DNA from: Bacteroidales bacterium UBA4345 | Lineage (GTDB): Bacteria; Bacteroidota; Bacteroidia; Bacteroidales; Paludibacteraceae | Assembly (NCBI GenBank): GCA_002396385.1 | Contig: DGTD01000050.1 | Location: 1 to 42,621, forward strand | DNA: 42,621 nt | Direction: 5' to 3' | Shown: positions 1 to 8,316 of the stretch, in pieces | Layout of the letters: every line of letters starts with the position of its first letter | Numbering within the stretch: the first letter of the stretch is position 1 | The notes under the pieces: generated by a model | The model's input: the letters and a program-made list of their open reading frames with translations, nothing else | Told to the model about the DNA's origin: nothing | Database searches by the model: none | Made by a program: the position numbers and the translations under genes

Positions 1-332
1 ATGGGGTGTCCCTGCTCGCCGTAAACGTCGAAAAAGCGGACCGGACAGGGTTGGAATTCAGGATTTGGAATGCCAAAGGCATCTTTGCGTTTCTCGATAA
101 AGCCGCTTAGCTTGCCAGCCTGGCTAATGCCGGAAAGGTCTCCCTTCATATCGGCCATAAAGCAGGGAACGCCTGCCTGGCAGAAGGTTTCGGCCATAAC
201 CTGTAGAGTGACGGTCTTACCAGTACCGGTGGCGCCGGCAATTAGTCCGTGGCGGTTAGCCATCTTGCCAACAATATTGATAGGGCCGTTGTCGCTGTGG
301 GCAATATAGTACCCTTTTTCCTGACTATACAT
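1..332 (-). CDS. HerA-like/DUF853 ATPase, N-terminal part (partial)
   Basis: This is the first 110 codons of a gene that leaves the window at its left edge. The product begins MYSQEKGYYIAHSDNG and carries a Walker A P-loop, GATGTGKT, at about residues 33-40. It continues with FMADMKGDLSGISQAGKL, the MKGDLSG stretch typical of the DUF853 (YjgR-like) branch of the HerA/FtsK-type ATPases. Members are cytoplasmic and predicted to be DNA-translocating or nucleic-acid-remodelling ATPases; their cellular job is poorly known. The start at 332 is the only ATG before the P-loop and lies about 40 bases below a good promoter. The gene is divergent from the kinase-AAA+ gene. The Walker B and arginine finger regions lie outside the window, so integrity cannot be judged. 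Confidence 0.85.
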   Translation of the reverse strand, partial: MYSQEKGYYIAHSDNGPINIVGKMANRHGLIAGATGTGKTVTLQVMAETFCQAGVPCFMADMKGDLSGISQAGKLSGFIEKRKDAFGIPNPEFQPCPVRFFDVYGEQGHP

Positions 333-379
333 ATTTTGTTGTTTTTTAGTTTTCTGTTGGTTTGGGTTTGTCTCCATCG

Positions 380-410
380 TAAAGGTACAGCAAATTGAGC
401 GAACTTGCAA
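380..410 (-). promoter_or_regulatory. Promoter of the HerA-like gene
   Basis: On the minus strand a TTG (410-408) is followed after 20 bases by TACCTTTA (387-380), one mismatch from the Bacteroidota -7 consensus TAnnTTTG. Spacing fits the -33/-7 architecture of the sigma-ABfr factor. The leader to the start codon at 332 would be about 40 bases. Confidence 0.55.
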
Positions 411-584
411 TTGTTTTGCCGTCAGACAGTGACTCATTTTCGTAGGAACAGCCTGCAGCAAACCCGATGAATTTGTGCTGTTTGCACAAAAAACGTACTT
501 TTTTTATGCGGCACGAAGTGTAAAATGCGGAAAAAGTGTGCCGGCAGAAAGGCGCAATGCAGTGCGATTTCTCGAAATTATCTC

Positions 585-614
585 TTTCTTTTACCGTGCT
601 TTTATGTATTTTTG
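585..614 (+). promoter_or_regulatory. Promoter of the kinase-AAA+ gene
   Basis: TATTTTTG at 607-614 matches TAnnTTTG. A weak TTT lies 19 bases upstream at 585-587. Transcription would begin near 621, which excludes the upstream in-frame ATG at 525 and supports a start at 645 or, more likely, 681. Confidence 0.55.
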
Positions 615-680
615 CAGACATTCAAAAACTATGGCCCCGACAAGATGGATTCTTGTTGGCGCTCTTATATTCTACCAAAG

Positions 681-2441
681 ATGACGAACTTTACGAAAGG
701 ACAAAAGATTGACCAGTTCGAGGTTGTTGATTTGCTCAAGAAGGGAACTTATGCCGAATCGTACCAGGTGAAGGACGAAAACGGGAATCCGTGCTTCTTG
801 AAACTGATGGCATTGTCGAAACTACAGCCTTACCAACTCGACGATAATGGCAATAATATAGAAATTGAGGTCTGCCGCGGCCTCGACCACCCAAACCTGT
901 GCAGCTATGTGTCCGATGGCTCAATTATCAGCAAGGGTCAGAAATACGTTTACTTGGTGAACCGTTTCGAAAATGCGGCTACTGTTGGCGATTATCTGCG
1001 CCAAAATGGGCCAATCCCTATCGAGGGGGCCAAACTTGTTGCGTTTAACGTTTTGTCTGCCCTGAAATACCTTCACGAGCAGCCTGTTCCGGTTATACAT
1101 AACGAGGTGACTGTGCACAATGTGATGATGAGCGCGCAGGGAGAAGTGAAGCTGATTGACTTCGGAAACTCGCGCTTCCTCTCGCAGGGTGTTGCCCGCC
1201 AGTGTATGGACGAGCAGAACGTCTTCTATATGGCACCTGAGCGCTTGAACGGTGTGTTCAGCGTACAGAGCGACCTCTATTCGGTGGGTGTGTTGTTATA
1301 CCATATGGTATTCAACCAGTTGCCGTACTATTTCGACATCTCGCTCTTTGCTACTTCGTTCGGTATTACCGCCCTACAGCAGGCGCGCGAGCAACCGCTG
1401 AAAATGCCGCCAATTTCTGTGGAAGGCCTCGACGAGGAGTTTGCCACCCTGCTTCGCAAGGCTTTGGCCAGCGACCCTGAGCAGCGTTTCCAGACGGCGG
1501 AAGACTTCATTCAGGCACTATCTGGCTCGGCCGACTTGCAGATGGAGGAACACGACGAGCAGATACTGGAACAGGGTATTGCTGCCTCTAACCTTATTGA
1601 TGACGAGGAGGTGGGCAACGGCTTTGACGATATTTCGGGTATGGAGGAGGTGAAAGACCAACTGACCAAGAAGGTCATCAACCTGCTGAAAGACCCTGAA
1701 AAGGCTAAAAAATACAAACTGGCGCTGCCTAACGGTTTGTTACTCTACGGCCCTCCGGGCTGTGGTAAGACCATTTGGGCACAGCGTCTGGCCGAAGAAG
1801 CCGGTTTCCGCTACATGTACCTCAAAGCCAGTGACTTGCTGCGCATCTATATGCAGGGGTCGCACGGGGTGCTGACACAGATTGCGGAGCAGGCGAAGAA
1901 GGAGGCGCCGCTGGTCATCTGCCTCGACGAACTGGAACTGCTTATGCCGGGCAAGGAGAACCAGATGGAATATGTGATTGAGGCGGGTAACGAGTTCCTC
2001 GACTTGGTGGAAGGCTGTATCGACGACGGCATCTTCGTAGTGGCTGTCACCAGCCGTCCTGACCTTATTGACGCCGCTGTGGTGGCTACCGGAAGGTTGG
2101 AACAGAAGGTTTACATTCCGATGCCCGATGTGGAGTCGCGTAAGTCGATGTTCGAATTGCAACTGGCCGAGCGTCCGTTGGCCGATGATATCGACTATGC
2201 GCGTCTGGCTGAATTGTCGGAACAGTTTGTGATTAACGATATTGCTTTTGTGGTGAACGATGCGGCTTTGAAAGCGTCGGAAACCGATTCCGACATTACC
2301 CAGGCGTTGCTCGAGGAAACACTTTCCCGCAAGAAGCCTTCGGTTACCGCCGAAATCTTGAAGCAGTATGAGTCTATCCGCGATATTATTGAAGATAAGA
2401 CCGAGAAGGTGAAGGAAACACAGCATATTGGTTTCCGTTAA
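681..2441 (+). CDS. Protein kinase-like domain fused to an AAA+ ATPase
   Basis: 586 residues, cytoplasmic, no membrane segment. Residues about 12-280 form a Hanks-type kinase fold: conserved lysine K41 (CFLK), DFG at 160-162, MAPER in the activation segment, and the SDLYSVGVLL helix. The catalytic loop is altered. HRDxKxxN reads HNEVTVHN (140-147), so the catalytic aspartate is Glu142 and the usual lysine is Thr144, while the metal-binding Asn147 and Asp160 remain. After a linker, residues about 315-520 are an AAA+ module of the FtsH/Cdc48 type: Walker A GPPGCGKT (357-364), Walker B LVICLDE (411-417), sensor region TSRPD (457-461) and GR at 471-472. The start at 681 is chosen because it begins just before the kinase fold and lies downstream of a TAnnTTTG promoter. 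The kinase part may be a pseudokinase or an unusual kinase controlling the ATPase; the substrate is unknown. Confidence 0.85.
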   Translation: MTNFTKGQKIDQFEVVDLLKKGTYAESYQVKDENGNPCFLKLMALSKLQPYQLDDNGNNIEIEVCRGLDHPNLCSYVSDGSIISKGQKYVYLVNRFENAATVGDYLRQNGPIPIEGAKLVAFNVLSALKYLHEQPVPVIHNEVTVHNVMMSAQGEVKLIDFGNSRFLSQGVARQCMDEQNVFYMAPERLNGVFSVQSDLYSVGVLLYHMVFNQLPYYFDISLFATSFGITALQQAREQPLKMPPISVEGLDEEFATLLRKALASDPEQRFQTAEDFIQALSGSADLQMEEHDEQILEQGIAASNLIDDEEVGNGFDDISGMEEVKDQLTKKVINLLKDPEKAKKYKLALPNGLLLYGPPGCGKTIWAQRLAEEAGFRYMYLKASDLLRIYMQGSHGVLTQIAEQAKKEAPLVICLDELELLMPGKENQMEYVIEAGNEFLDLVEGCIDDGIFVVAVTSRPDLIDAAVVATGRLEQKVYIPMPDVESRKSMFELQLAERPLADDIDYARLAELSEQFVINDIAFVVNDAALKASETDSDITQALLEETLSRKKPSVTAEILKQYESIRDIIEDKTEKVKETQHIGFR

Positions 2442-2451
2442 CCAGTAGATA

Positions 2452-2505
2452 CAGGGGAGGGGGAAGCTTGCAGGTGCGGCAACTCCCTTCCTTTCTTTTT
2501 GTTGA
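2452..2505 (+). terminator. Weak terminator-like hairpin after the kinase-AAA+ gene
   Basis: A purine-rich arm (around 2452-2467) can pair imperfectly with TCCCTTCC (around 2486-2493), followed by a T-rich stretch near 2494-2502. Several wobble pairs make it weak. Confidence 0.3.
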
Positions 2506-2523
2506 AAATCTATTTGATGAATT

Positions 2524-2958
2524 ATGAAAAAAATTCTTATTTTCTTATTCACATTCGCCCTTTTTTCGTGTAACGATCAAGTGGATATTTTGGAAGTCCG
2601 AGACAAATCAACGCTTTTCACAATTTACAATAAGAGTAGCCATACTGTAGATATAATAGAACTTCGCCCGACATTGGGAACCGTTAAAAACGAATACCAT
2701 ATAGCTGTAGACGACTCGGTGTCGATTATGACTCCTCCGGAGGAACAAATGGTTCCTCCTTTTGGATCAGGAGATGTATATTTAGTGTTTGATGATACGA
2801 TTAAATATAATTGTGTAAAGAACGATTATGATATGTTTTATGATGTAGTAAATTACGGATACCAATGCGAGACACCTTCTTATATAAGTTGGGGATACAC
2901 CATAACCGATACTGATTACGACATAGTGGTAGAAACGGTTAATAAAAGCATGGAATGA
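2524..2958 (+). CDS. Small lipoprotein A, paralogue of the 4688-5104 product
   Basis: 144 residues. It has an N-terminal lipoprotein signal peptide (MKKILIFLFTFALFSC, lipobox LFSC, Cys16), so it should be exported and lipid-anchored. The mature part has no domain I recognise. It is clearly related to the product at 4688-5104: shared blocks are NKSxHxVxI, a DSVxI segment, DVYLVFDDTIK versus EVYVVFDDTLK, and YTITDTDY versus YTLTESDF. The two paralogues flank a larger lipoprotein with a protease motif, which suggests one functional unit such as a protease with cognate surface or inhibitor-like partners; that is inference. A hypothetical small surface lipoprotein is the safe label. Confidence 0.7.
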   Translation: MKKILIFLFTFALFSCNDQVDILEVRDKSTLFTIYNKSSHTVDIIELRPTLGTVKNEYHIAVDDSVSIMTPPEEQMVPPFGSGDVYLVFDDTIKYNCVKNDYDMFYDVVNYGYQCETPSYISWGYTITDTDYDIVVETVNKSME

Positions 2959-3048
2959 CCTCTCCAAACTCTTACATTGTGGGGGGCTTTGGTAACGGGA
3001 GGTAAAATGTCCATATATTCGTAATGCGTGAAATAAATTATGTGTTAA

Positions 3049-3082
3049 TTGATACATTTAATAGGAAATGAATGTATCTTTG
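3049..3082 (+). promoter_or_regulatory. Promoter of the HExxH lipoprotein gene
   Basis: TATCTTTG at 3075-3082 is a perfect TAnnTTTG, with TTG at 3049-3051 (23-base spacer, slightly long). Transcription would start near 3089. This lies downstream of the in-frame ATG at 3072 and decides for the start at 3108. Confidence 0.6.
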
Positions 3083-3107
3083 TGTAACACTTAATACTAT
3101 ACAAAAT

Positions 3108-4691
3108 ATGTGTAAAAAAATCTTTTATCTATGTTCTTTACTTCTGTTTCTGAACTCATGTAGTGATGATGAGTTTGGCATGGAAGAAAAACCTTCTCCA
3201 GTTAAGAAATCTTCTTGTGGAGTTATCTCGTTAGGAGAAAAGGAAGAAAGCCCGTTGCTTCTTAGAAATATGCAGCGTGCAGTGGATTCCCTTTCCGCCC
3301 GTAGTGGCCTAAAGAGCACTATTGTCCTTAAACCAACCCACTATTATGTCCGATTCTTACCGGAAGATTCCGCTGCTTATGAGCGAGTCATTAAAGATAC
3401 GTCTTTATTTGTCACGTCTTATCCTTTAGATTATGAGGTGTCAGAAGGAGAAACCTATCACGACCCTTCTGTCCCTGAGGACAAAATAACATGGCAATAT
3501 ACTGTGGTTCCAGTAGATTATGATTTGAGTTCAATTAATGTCCATTATGAAAAACTTGAGGATTTGTATATCCAAAATGAAGACCTTGACAGTGAAGAAA
3601 ATGTTGCGGTGGACGGGATACAACTGAAATCTGGAACCTCTATGTCGCACAAAATAACGTGGAAACAACTTGTTAATGAGTCGATTTCTCAAACTACAGG
3701 GGAGACAAATTCATTGAAATCGAAGTGGACTCCCCAAGCAACAATCAGAGCCTACGATGATATAGTAGGTGGTTTCATACCATTGCAGGGTGTAAAGGTT
3801 CGAATCAGGTATTTTGCCTTTTTACACGCATACCATTATACCGATGCTTATGGACATGTGTCTTTTTCAAAGAAAAGGACAAAGGTTGAGTACAGTATTG
3901 AATGGGAACGAGACAAATGGGATATACGCGACAACCATGTCCAGGCTTATTATAACGGACCGCATAAAAAGTCGTCATGGGATTTATATATCGGAACTTG
4001 GACACCGAAGTCATTACATTATTCTGCTATTCACAGAGCATTATATAAGTATTATTATGGGAATTGTTTGGGGTTAACAAGGCCTTCTAGATCTCTAAAA
4101 ATAGCATATAGAGAAGGATATGGTGATGCAAATGGAGAAACTTTTTGTTTTTTAGTTAGAAATTTAAATGGATTGGTTCATTCTATTAATATTTATGGCA
4201 AGGGATCAAAGTCGCATGGTGTGCGAAGTGTGTCTGAGGTTTTATCAACTACATTGCATGAATTAGCACATGCTTCTCATATGTGTAGAATTAATACAAT
4301 TAAATATGAAAATCATGTGAGAAAATACATTAGAGAGTCTTATGCATCTCTGGTTCAGTGGCAATTAACAATCGATTTGTATAAAAATTACGTTGATAAA
4401 ACACAGCTAGAAGCAATAGATGAATTGTATGGTAAGCAGAATTGGCCTAATAATAGTAAGAATTATACACCGTTGTTTATTGATATGTTGGACTCTTGCA
4501 ATCAAAGTAAAAAGGGTGAATTAATTAATGAGGATATCTATGGGTATAATTTACTCTCCATTGATAAATCGTTGACGTCATTGGAGGATATTGATGATGT
4601 GAAAGATTTTATGAAAAAAGCAAAACCTGGACATGTGTCGGAAAAGCAGATTAATAATTTTATAAATCAATATAAAAAAGCTGGATTATGA
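3108..4691 (+). CDS. Lipoprotein with HExxH metalloprotease-like motif
   Basis: 527 residues with the start at 3108, which places a clean lipoprotein signal (FLNSC, lipoprotein Cys18) at the N-terminus. An in-frame ATG at 3072 lies upstream of the likely transcription start and is rejected. Residues about 205-270 (beginning WTPQATIRAYDD, with VKVRI and TDAYGHVSF) look like a small beta-sandwich of the carboxypeptidase-regulatory or transthyretin type. The C-terminal half has HELAH at residues 384-388, and Glu410 (IRES) follows 22 residues after the second histidine. This spacing fits a gluzincin-type zinc site, HExxH plus a downstream glutamate. The gene overlaps the next lipoprotein by 4 bases (ATGA), implying translational coupling. 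It is probably a cell-envelope zinc peptidase; the family and substrate are not identified. Confidence 0.7.
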   Translation: MCKKIFYLCSLLLFLNSCSDDEFGMEEKPSPVKKSSCGVISLGEKEESPLLLRNMQRAVDSLSARSGLKSTIVLKPTHYYVRFLPEDSAAYERVIKDTSLFVTSYPLDYEVSEGETYHDPSVPEDKITWQYTVVPVDYDLSSINVHYEKLEDLYIQNEDLDSEENVAVDGIQLKSGTSMSHKITWKQLVNESISQTTGETNSLKSKWTPQATIRAYDDIVGGFIPLQGVKVRIRYFAFLHAYHYTDAYGHVSFSKKRTKVEYSIEWERDKWDIRDNHVQAYYNGPHKKSSWDLYIGTWTPKSLHYSAIHRALYKYYYGNCLGLTRPSRSLKIAYREGYGDANGETFCFLVRNLNGLVHSINIYGKGSKSHGVRSVSEVLSTTLHELAHASHMCRINTIKYENHVRKYIRESYASLVQWQLTIDLYKNYVDKTQLEAIDELYGKQNWPNNSKNYTPLFIDMLDSCNQSKKGELINEDIYGYNLLSIDKSLTSLEDIDDVKDFMKKAKPGHVSEKQINNFINQYKKAGL

Positions 4692-5104
4692 AAAAGTATT
4701 TTTTTCTATTGACTTTGATTTTTGCCATAATGTCTTCTTGCTCCGAGAAAGAAGAGATTTATGACAATGAAGTGAAATACATCATAGAAAATAAGTCTGG
4801 ACACGAGGTTTCTATATTGGATATCTCTTATGCTTCTAGTTACGGTCCTGATACTACATTTTATACGATAAAGACGAACGATTCCGTTATCATTAAGCGT
4901 ATATCTGATGACGACAATTTTCCACAACCATTTAGTTTGCTTGACGAGGTATATGTGGTGTTTGACGATACACTTAAGGCAAAGTGTGAATTGAGTAATG
5001 ATTGTAAGTTAATTCAATGCAGATACTATAGTCCGCTTGTTAATGATACTTACAAGTATACTTTAACAGAATCTGATTTCACTTATTTTTTGAGTAATCT
5101 GTAA
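4688..5104 (+). CDS. Small lipoprotein B, paralogue of the 2524-2958 product
   Basis: 138 residues starting inside the stop region of the HExxH lipoprotein gene (ATGA overlap). The signal peptide ends in a lipobox (IMSSC, Cys18). The mature domain of about 120 residues shares NKSGHEVSI, NDSVII and EVYVVFDDTLK with lipoprotein A. The family is unrecognised. Translational coupling to the protease-like gene argues that the two products act together at the outer membrane or cell surface; this is inference. Confidence 0.7.
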   Translation: MKKYFFLLTLIFAIMSSCSEKEEIYDNEVKYIIENKSGHEVSILDISYASSYGPDTTFYTIKTNDSVIIKRISDDDNFPQPFSLLDEVYVVFDDTLKAKCELSNDCKLIQCRYYSPLVNDTYKYTLTESDFTYFLSNL

Positions 5105-5121
5105 GATAATGTTTAGTCCTT

Positions 5122-5146
5122 AGCCCTGGCTGCACAAGTCAGGGCT
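5122..5146. terminator. Hairpin after the lipoprotein cluster
   Basis: AGCCCTG (5122-5128) pairs with CAGGGCT (5140-5146). The T-run is poor on the plus side. Read on the minus strand it resembles the hairpin at 11520-11547: both contain GCCCTGACTTGTG followed by a GGGC arm. Confidence 0.4.
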
Positions 5147-5350
5147 TTACTATTGTAATTGTCGGTTCGAACTTAAAGCTGTTGATCCGGTTCCGCCATC
5201 CTTTGAGGAACACCTTTTGTGAAGTGTTCTTTTCTACCAGTTGGTCTATCTTGTCAATAGCGCGCCTCTGTCCAACGCCGATGCGGCCCAGTATTAACCT
5301 TGTTAAAATGAGTGACGGTAGCGTTAGAAAACTGGTGCTGAAACAATAAC
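5139..5350 (-). pseudogene. Possible decayed C-terminal gene fragment
   Basis: A stop-free minus-strand stretch without a convincing start ends in a protein-like tail that includes IGVGQRRAIDKIDQLVEK and finishes TITIVKP before a TGA at 5141-5139. Its stop lies inside the hairpin at 5122-5146. I do not recognise the family. It could be chance coding; the clustered charged residues and terminal hairpin suggest a remnant. Apart from this and the two hairpins, the 5105-5448 gap holds nothing I can support. Confidence 0.25.
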
Positions 5351-5375
5351 GGACCAGTCGGGCTTATTTATAAAA

Positions 5376-5415
5376 AGGGCACGGGAAAAATGAAAATTTC
5401 ACTTTCCCGTGCCCT
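5376..5415 (-). terminator. Strong bidirectional terminator of mnmG
   Basis: A 13-bp perfect stem, AGGGCACGGGAAA (5376-5388) with its complement at 5403-5415, has a 14-base loop and is flanked by A/T runs on both sides. It lies 34 bases past the mnmG stop and could also stop readthrough from the plus strand. Confidence 0.8.
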
Positions 5416-5448
5416 ATATTTTTGGGGGGTCTTGTGTCTGTTGGCCTT

Positions 5449-7323
5449 TTACCGTCCGCAAAGCACAAGCAAGATGTTCACGTCGCTTGGCGAAACACCC
5501 GGAATACGGCTGGCCTGACCAATGGTTTCAGGGTCGATGCGGGCCAGTTTCTGCCGGGCTTCGGTGCTCAGCGAATTGATGGTCGAGTAGTCGAATTTGC
5601 CCTTAATCTTGATGTTTTCCAAGCGGTGCAGTTTGTCGGCAACCAGTGTCTCGCGTTCAATGTAGCCGCTGTATTTAATCTGTATTTCTGCCGCCTCAAT
5701 AATTTCATCGCGGCGGTCGGCTATCTGGTCGAGTTTGTCCTTTAGTGCCGGAATGGCCTCAGCAAGCAACAAGATGTTCAGTTGTGGACGTGCCACAAGG
5801 TCAACCAGTTTGCACCCCTCGGTCAGGGCGGTAGTGCCGCATTTCTCGAGGAAGCTGTTGATGTATTTTGCTTGGATGGAATAACCTTTAATGAAGCCGA
5901 CCAGGTTGGCAATAGCCTCCTTCTTGCGGTTGTAGAGTTCCATACGCTCCTTTGTTGCCAAACCAATAGCGTAGCTCTTTGCAGTCAGGCGGGCGTCGGC
6001 ATCGTCTTGGCGGAGCAGAATGCGGTATTCGGCACGCGAGGTGAACATTCGGTAAGGTTCGTCAACACCTTTGGTAACCAAGTCGTCGATCAGTACGCCG
6101 ATGTACGATTCGTCGCGGCCCAGTACCAGTGGTTCGGCTTTGGCGCAGTATTGGTGGGCGTTGATGCCGGCCACAATACCCTGTCCGGCCGCCTCTTCGT
6201 AACCGGTAGTGCCGTTTACCTGTCCGGCAAGGAACAGGCCTGGCACAACCTTGCTTTCGAGCGAGTGTTTCAGTTGTGTCGGGTCGAAGAAGTCGTATTC
6301 GATGGCGTAGCCGGGGCGGTAGAGCTGCACATGTTCCAAACCTACAATGGTTTGCAGGGCGGCAATCTGGATGTCCATAGGCAGGCTCGACGAGAATCCG
6401 TTGATGTAGTATTCTTGTGTGGTCTCGCCTTCTGGCTCTATAAAGATAGGGTGGTGGTCCTTATCGGCAAAAGTAACAATCTTGGTCTCGATACTTGGAC
6501 AGTAGCGCGGACCAATGCTCTTGATTTGGCCGTTATAAAGCGGAGACTCTGGCAACCCTTTGCGGAGTATCTCGTGCGTCTCGGGGTTGGTCTGTGTAAT
6601 GAAGCACGGGCGCTGTTTCAGCGGACGTGGCTGGAAGTCGAGGTACGAGAACTTGTGGAAGTCGGTTTCGCCATATTGCTCCTGCATACGGTCGAAGTCG
6701 ATGGTGCGGCCGTCGAGTCGGGCCGGTGTACCGGTCTTCATACGGTCGGTCGTAATGCCCAGTCCCTTCAACTGTTCGGTCAGTCCGAAAGCGGCGGGTT
6801 CGCTGATGCGGCCACCCTGTATCTGGGTGCGTCCGCAATGGATGAGTCCCGACAGGAAGGTGCCCGCCGTAATGACCACGGCAGCAGCCTTAAAGGTAGC
6901 GCCCATGGCGGTGGTTACGCCAGCCACTTTGCCGTCTTCAATAACAAGGTTGGTCACAGTGTCTTGCCAGATGCTCAGGTTTTCGGTGTTCTCCAACACC
7001 TCGCGCCACTTCTCCGAAAATTTCTGCCGGTCGCTCTGCGCACGCGGACTCCACATGGCCGGACCCTTAGAACGGTTCAGCAAACGGAACTGGATGGCCG
7101 TCAGGTCGGTCACAATTCCACACATGCCGCCTAAGGCGTCTACCTCGCGCACAATTTGACCTTTGGCAATACCGCCAACGGCAGGGTTGCAGCTCATTTG
7201 CGCAATTTTGTGCATATCGATGGTGACGAGCAGGGTTTTAGAACCAAGATGGGCCGATGCGGCGGCGGCCTCGCAGCCAGCATGACCGGCACCTACCACT
7301 ATGACGTCGAAATTGAAATCCAT
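5449..7323 (-). CDS. mnmG: tRNA uridine-5-carboxymethylaminomethyl(34) synthesis enzyme MnmG (GidA)
   Basis: 624 residues, the normal length for MnmG. The FAD-binding dinucleotide motif GAGHAGCEAA is at residues 11-20, followed by the family stretch MSCNPAVGGIAKGQIVREVDALGG. Family hallmarks continue with CPSIETKIVTFADK and the C-terminal helical domain ending in DVNILLVL. With MnmE it installs the 5-carboxymethylaminomethyl group on wobble U34 of several tRNAs, using FAD, NADH and methylene-tetrahydrofolate, in the cytoplasm. It is transcribed alone, with a divergent promoter region toward the DnaJ-like gene and a strong terminator at its end. No mnmE is in the window. Confidence 0.97.
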   Translation of the reverse strand: MDFNFDVIVVGAGHAGCEAAAASAHLGSKTLLVTIDMHKIAQMSCNPAVGGIAKGQIVREVDALGGMCGIVTDLTAIQFRLLNRSKGPAMWSPRAQSDRQKFSEKWREVLENTENLSIWQDTVTNLVIEDGKVAGVTTAMGATFKAAAVVITAGTFLSGLIHCGRTQIQGGRISEPAAFGLTEQLKGLGITTDRMKTGTPARLDGRTIDFDRMQEQYGETDFHKFSYLDFQPRPLKQRPCFITQTNPETHEILRKGLPESPLYNGQIKSIGPRYCPSIETKIVTFADKDHHPIFIEPEGETTQEYYINGFSSSLPMDIQIAALQTIVGLEHVQLYRPGYAIEYDFFDPTQLKHSLESKVVPGLFLAGQVNGTTGYEEAAGQGIVAGINAHQYCAKAEPLVLGRDESYIGVLIDDLVTKGVDEPYRMFTSRAEYRILLRQDDADARLTAKSYAIGLATKERMELYNRKKEAIANLVGFIKGYSIQAKYINSFLEKCGTTALTEGCKLVDLVARPQLNILLLAEAIPALKDKLDQIADRRDEIIEAAEIQIKYSGYIERETLVADKLHRLENIKIKGKFDYSTINSLSTEARQKLARIDPETIGQASRIPGVSPSDVNILLVLCGR

Positions 7324-7345
7324 TCTGTTTTAATATATACTTCTG

Positions 7346-7374
7346 CAAAGGTACTGAAAAAAATGCTACATTTG
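7346..7374. promoter_or_regulatory. Divergent promoters of mnmG and the TerB/DnaJ-like gene
   Basis: The minus strand has TACCTTTG (7353-7346) and the plus strand TACATTTG (7367-7374). Both are perfect TAnnTTTG elements and lie only 13 bases apart. The two promoters overlap, so polymerase could occupy only one at a time. The plus leader would be very short, roughly 10 bases. Confidence 0.6.
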
Positions 7375-7391
7375 CGGAAAATGATTATCAC

Positions 7392-8282
7392 ATGGGAGTT
7401 GCTAGTGTCATTGGTGCTATTGGCGGATTGTTTATCGGGGGACCGATAGGCGGTCTTATCGGTTATTGCCTTGGTAAAATGTTTGAGGGTAATGAAACCC
7501 TGAAACTGGAAAATATATTTTCAACATCGAAAGAAAAAGAACGCTTTTCTTTCCAAATTTCCCTATTGACCCTTATGGCTGCTGTTATGCAGGCAAACGG
7601 ACAGGCAAAACGAAGCGAGCTCGATTTTGTCAAGGACTATATAAAGAAGGCATTCCCAACCGAAGATGACCAAAAATACGCCCTTCAACTGCTGAAGGAA
7701 TTGTTGGAGCAGAACATCGATGTTGAAGGGGTGGCCAGGCAGGTGGCAAAACAGATGAACATCTACCACAAACGGGAGTTGATCTACTTCTTGCTGGGCA
7801 TAGGTTATGCCGATGGTATGTTGCAACGCTCAGAAGATTCCGTCATCCTTAAAATCTCCGTCTTGTTGGGTATCTCACACTCTGATTATAACTCGATTAA
7901 GACTTCCTACTTCGCTGGTGAGAATAATGGTGGTTCGTTTTACGGAAATAGCTATTCGCAAAAAACTGCAGGTGGCTCCTATCAAAAGACGGGCGGCTCT
8001 TCTTATAGTGGTTCTTCGTCTGGTTCAAAGAGTGGCGGGTCGGGCTCCGGCAGCCGTGCACGGCGTTCCATTAACATGTCGCTTTCGACGGCCTATAGTT
8101 TGTTGGGTCTGACAAGCACGGCCACGAATGAGGAGGTGGTGAAGGCCTACCGCAGCATGTGCAAGAAGTTCCACCCCGACCGTGTCGCCACATTAGGCGA
8201 GTCTGTGGTTAAAGAAGCCGAGGAACACATGATGAAGATAAACCAGGCGTACGATTTGATAAAGAGTGAACGGAATATGTAG
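7392..8282 (+). CDS. TerB-like domain plus C-terminal J domain (DjlA-like co-chaperone)
   Basis: 296 residues. A glycine-rich hydrophobic N-terminus (ASVIGAIGGLFIGGPIGGLIG) could insert in or associate with the membrane. Residues about 50-170 form a helical TerB/DjlA-like domain with the FVKDYIKKAFP and YFLLGIGYADG segments. A serine/glycine-rich linker (about 175-222) follows, then a J domain from YSLLGL to the end with the HPD signature in KFHPDRV. J domains stimulate DnaK ATPase activity, so this is probably a DnaK co-chaperone. The order TerB then J matches DjlA, but similarity to E. coli DjlA is only architectural, so no gene symbol is assigned. Confidence 0.85.
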   Translation: MGVASVIGAIGGLFIGGPIGGLIGYCLGKMFEGNETLKLENIFSTSKEKERFSFQISLLTLMAAVMQANGQAKRSELDFVKDYIKKAFPTEDDQKYALQLLKELLEQNIDVEGVARQVAKQMNIYHKRELIYFLLGIGYADGMLQRSEDSVILKISVLLGISHSDYNSIKTSYFAGENNGGSFYGNSYSQKTAGGSYQKTGGSSYSGSSSGSKSGGSGSGSRARRSINMSLSTAYSLLGLTSTATNEEVVKAYRSMCKKFHPDRVATLGESVVKEAEEHMMKINQAYDLIKSERNM

Positions 8283-8316
8283 GGTGCATGTCTGGCCCTG
8301 AACTTGTTTGCGGCTG

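Noticed and set aside
525..680. Earlier start of the kinase-AAA+ gene
   Set aside because: The extension precedes or overlaps the -7 element at 607-614 and encodes non-conserved, cysteine-rich sequence.
1740..2552. Minus-strand open frame of 270 codons
   Set aside because: Antisense to the AAA+ domain and extends past a terminator-like hairpin; no recognisable domain.
5782..7134. Long plus-strand open frame of 450 codons
   Set aside because: It is antisense to mnmG, whose product is unmistakable; the frame's protein shows no domain and is an effect of codon bias.
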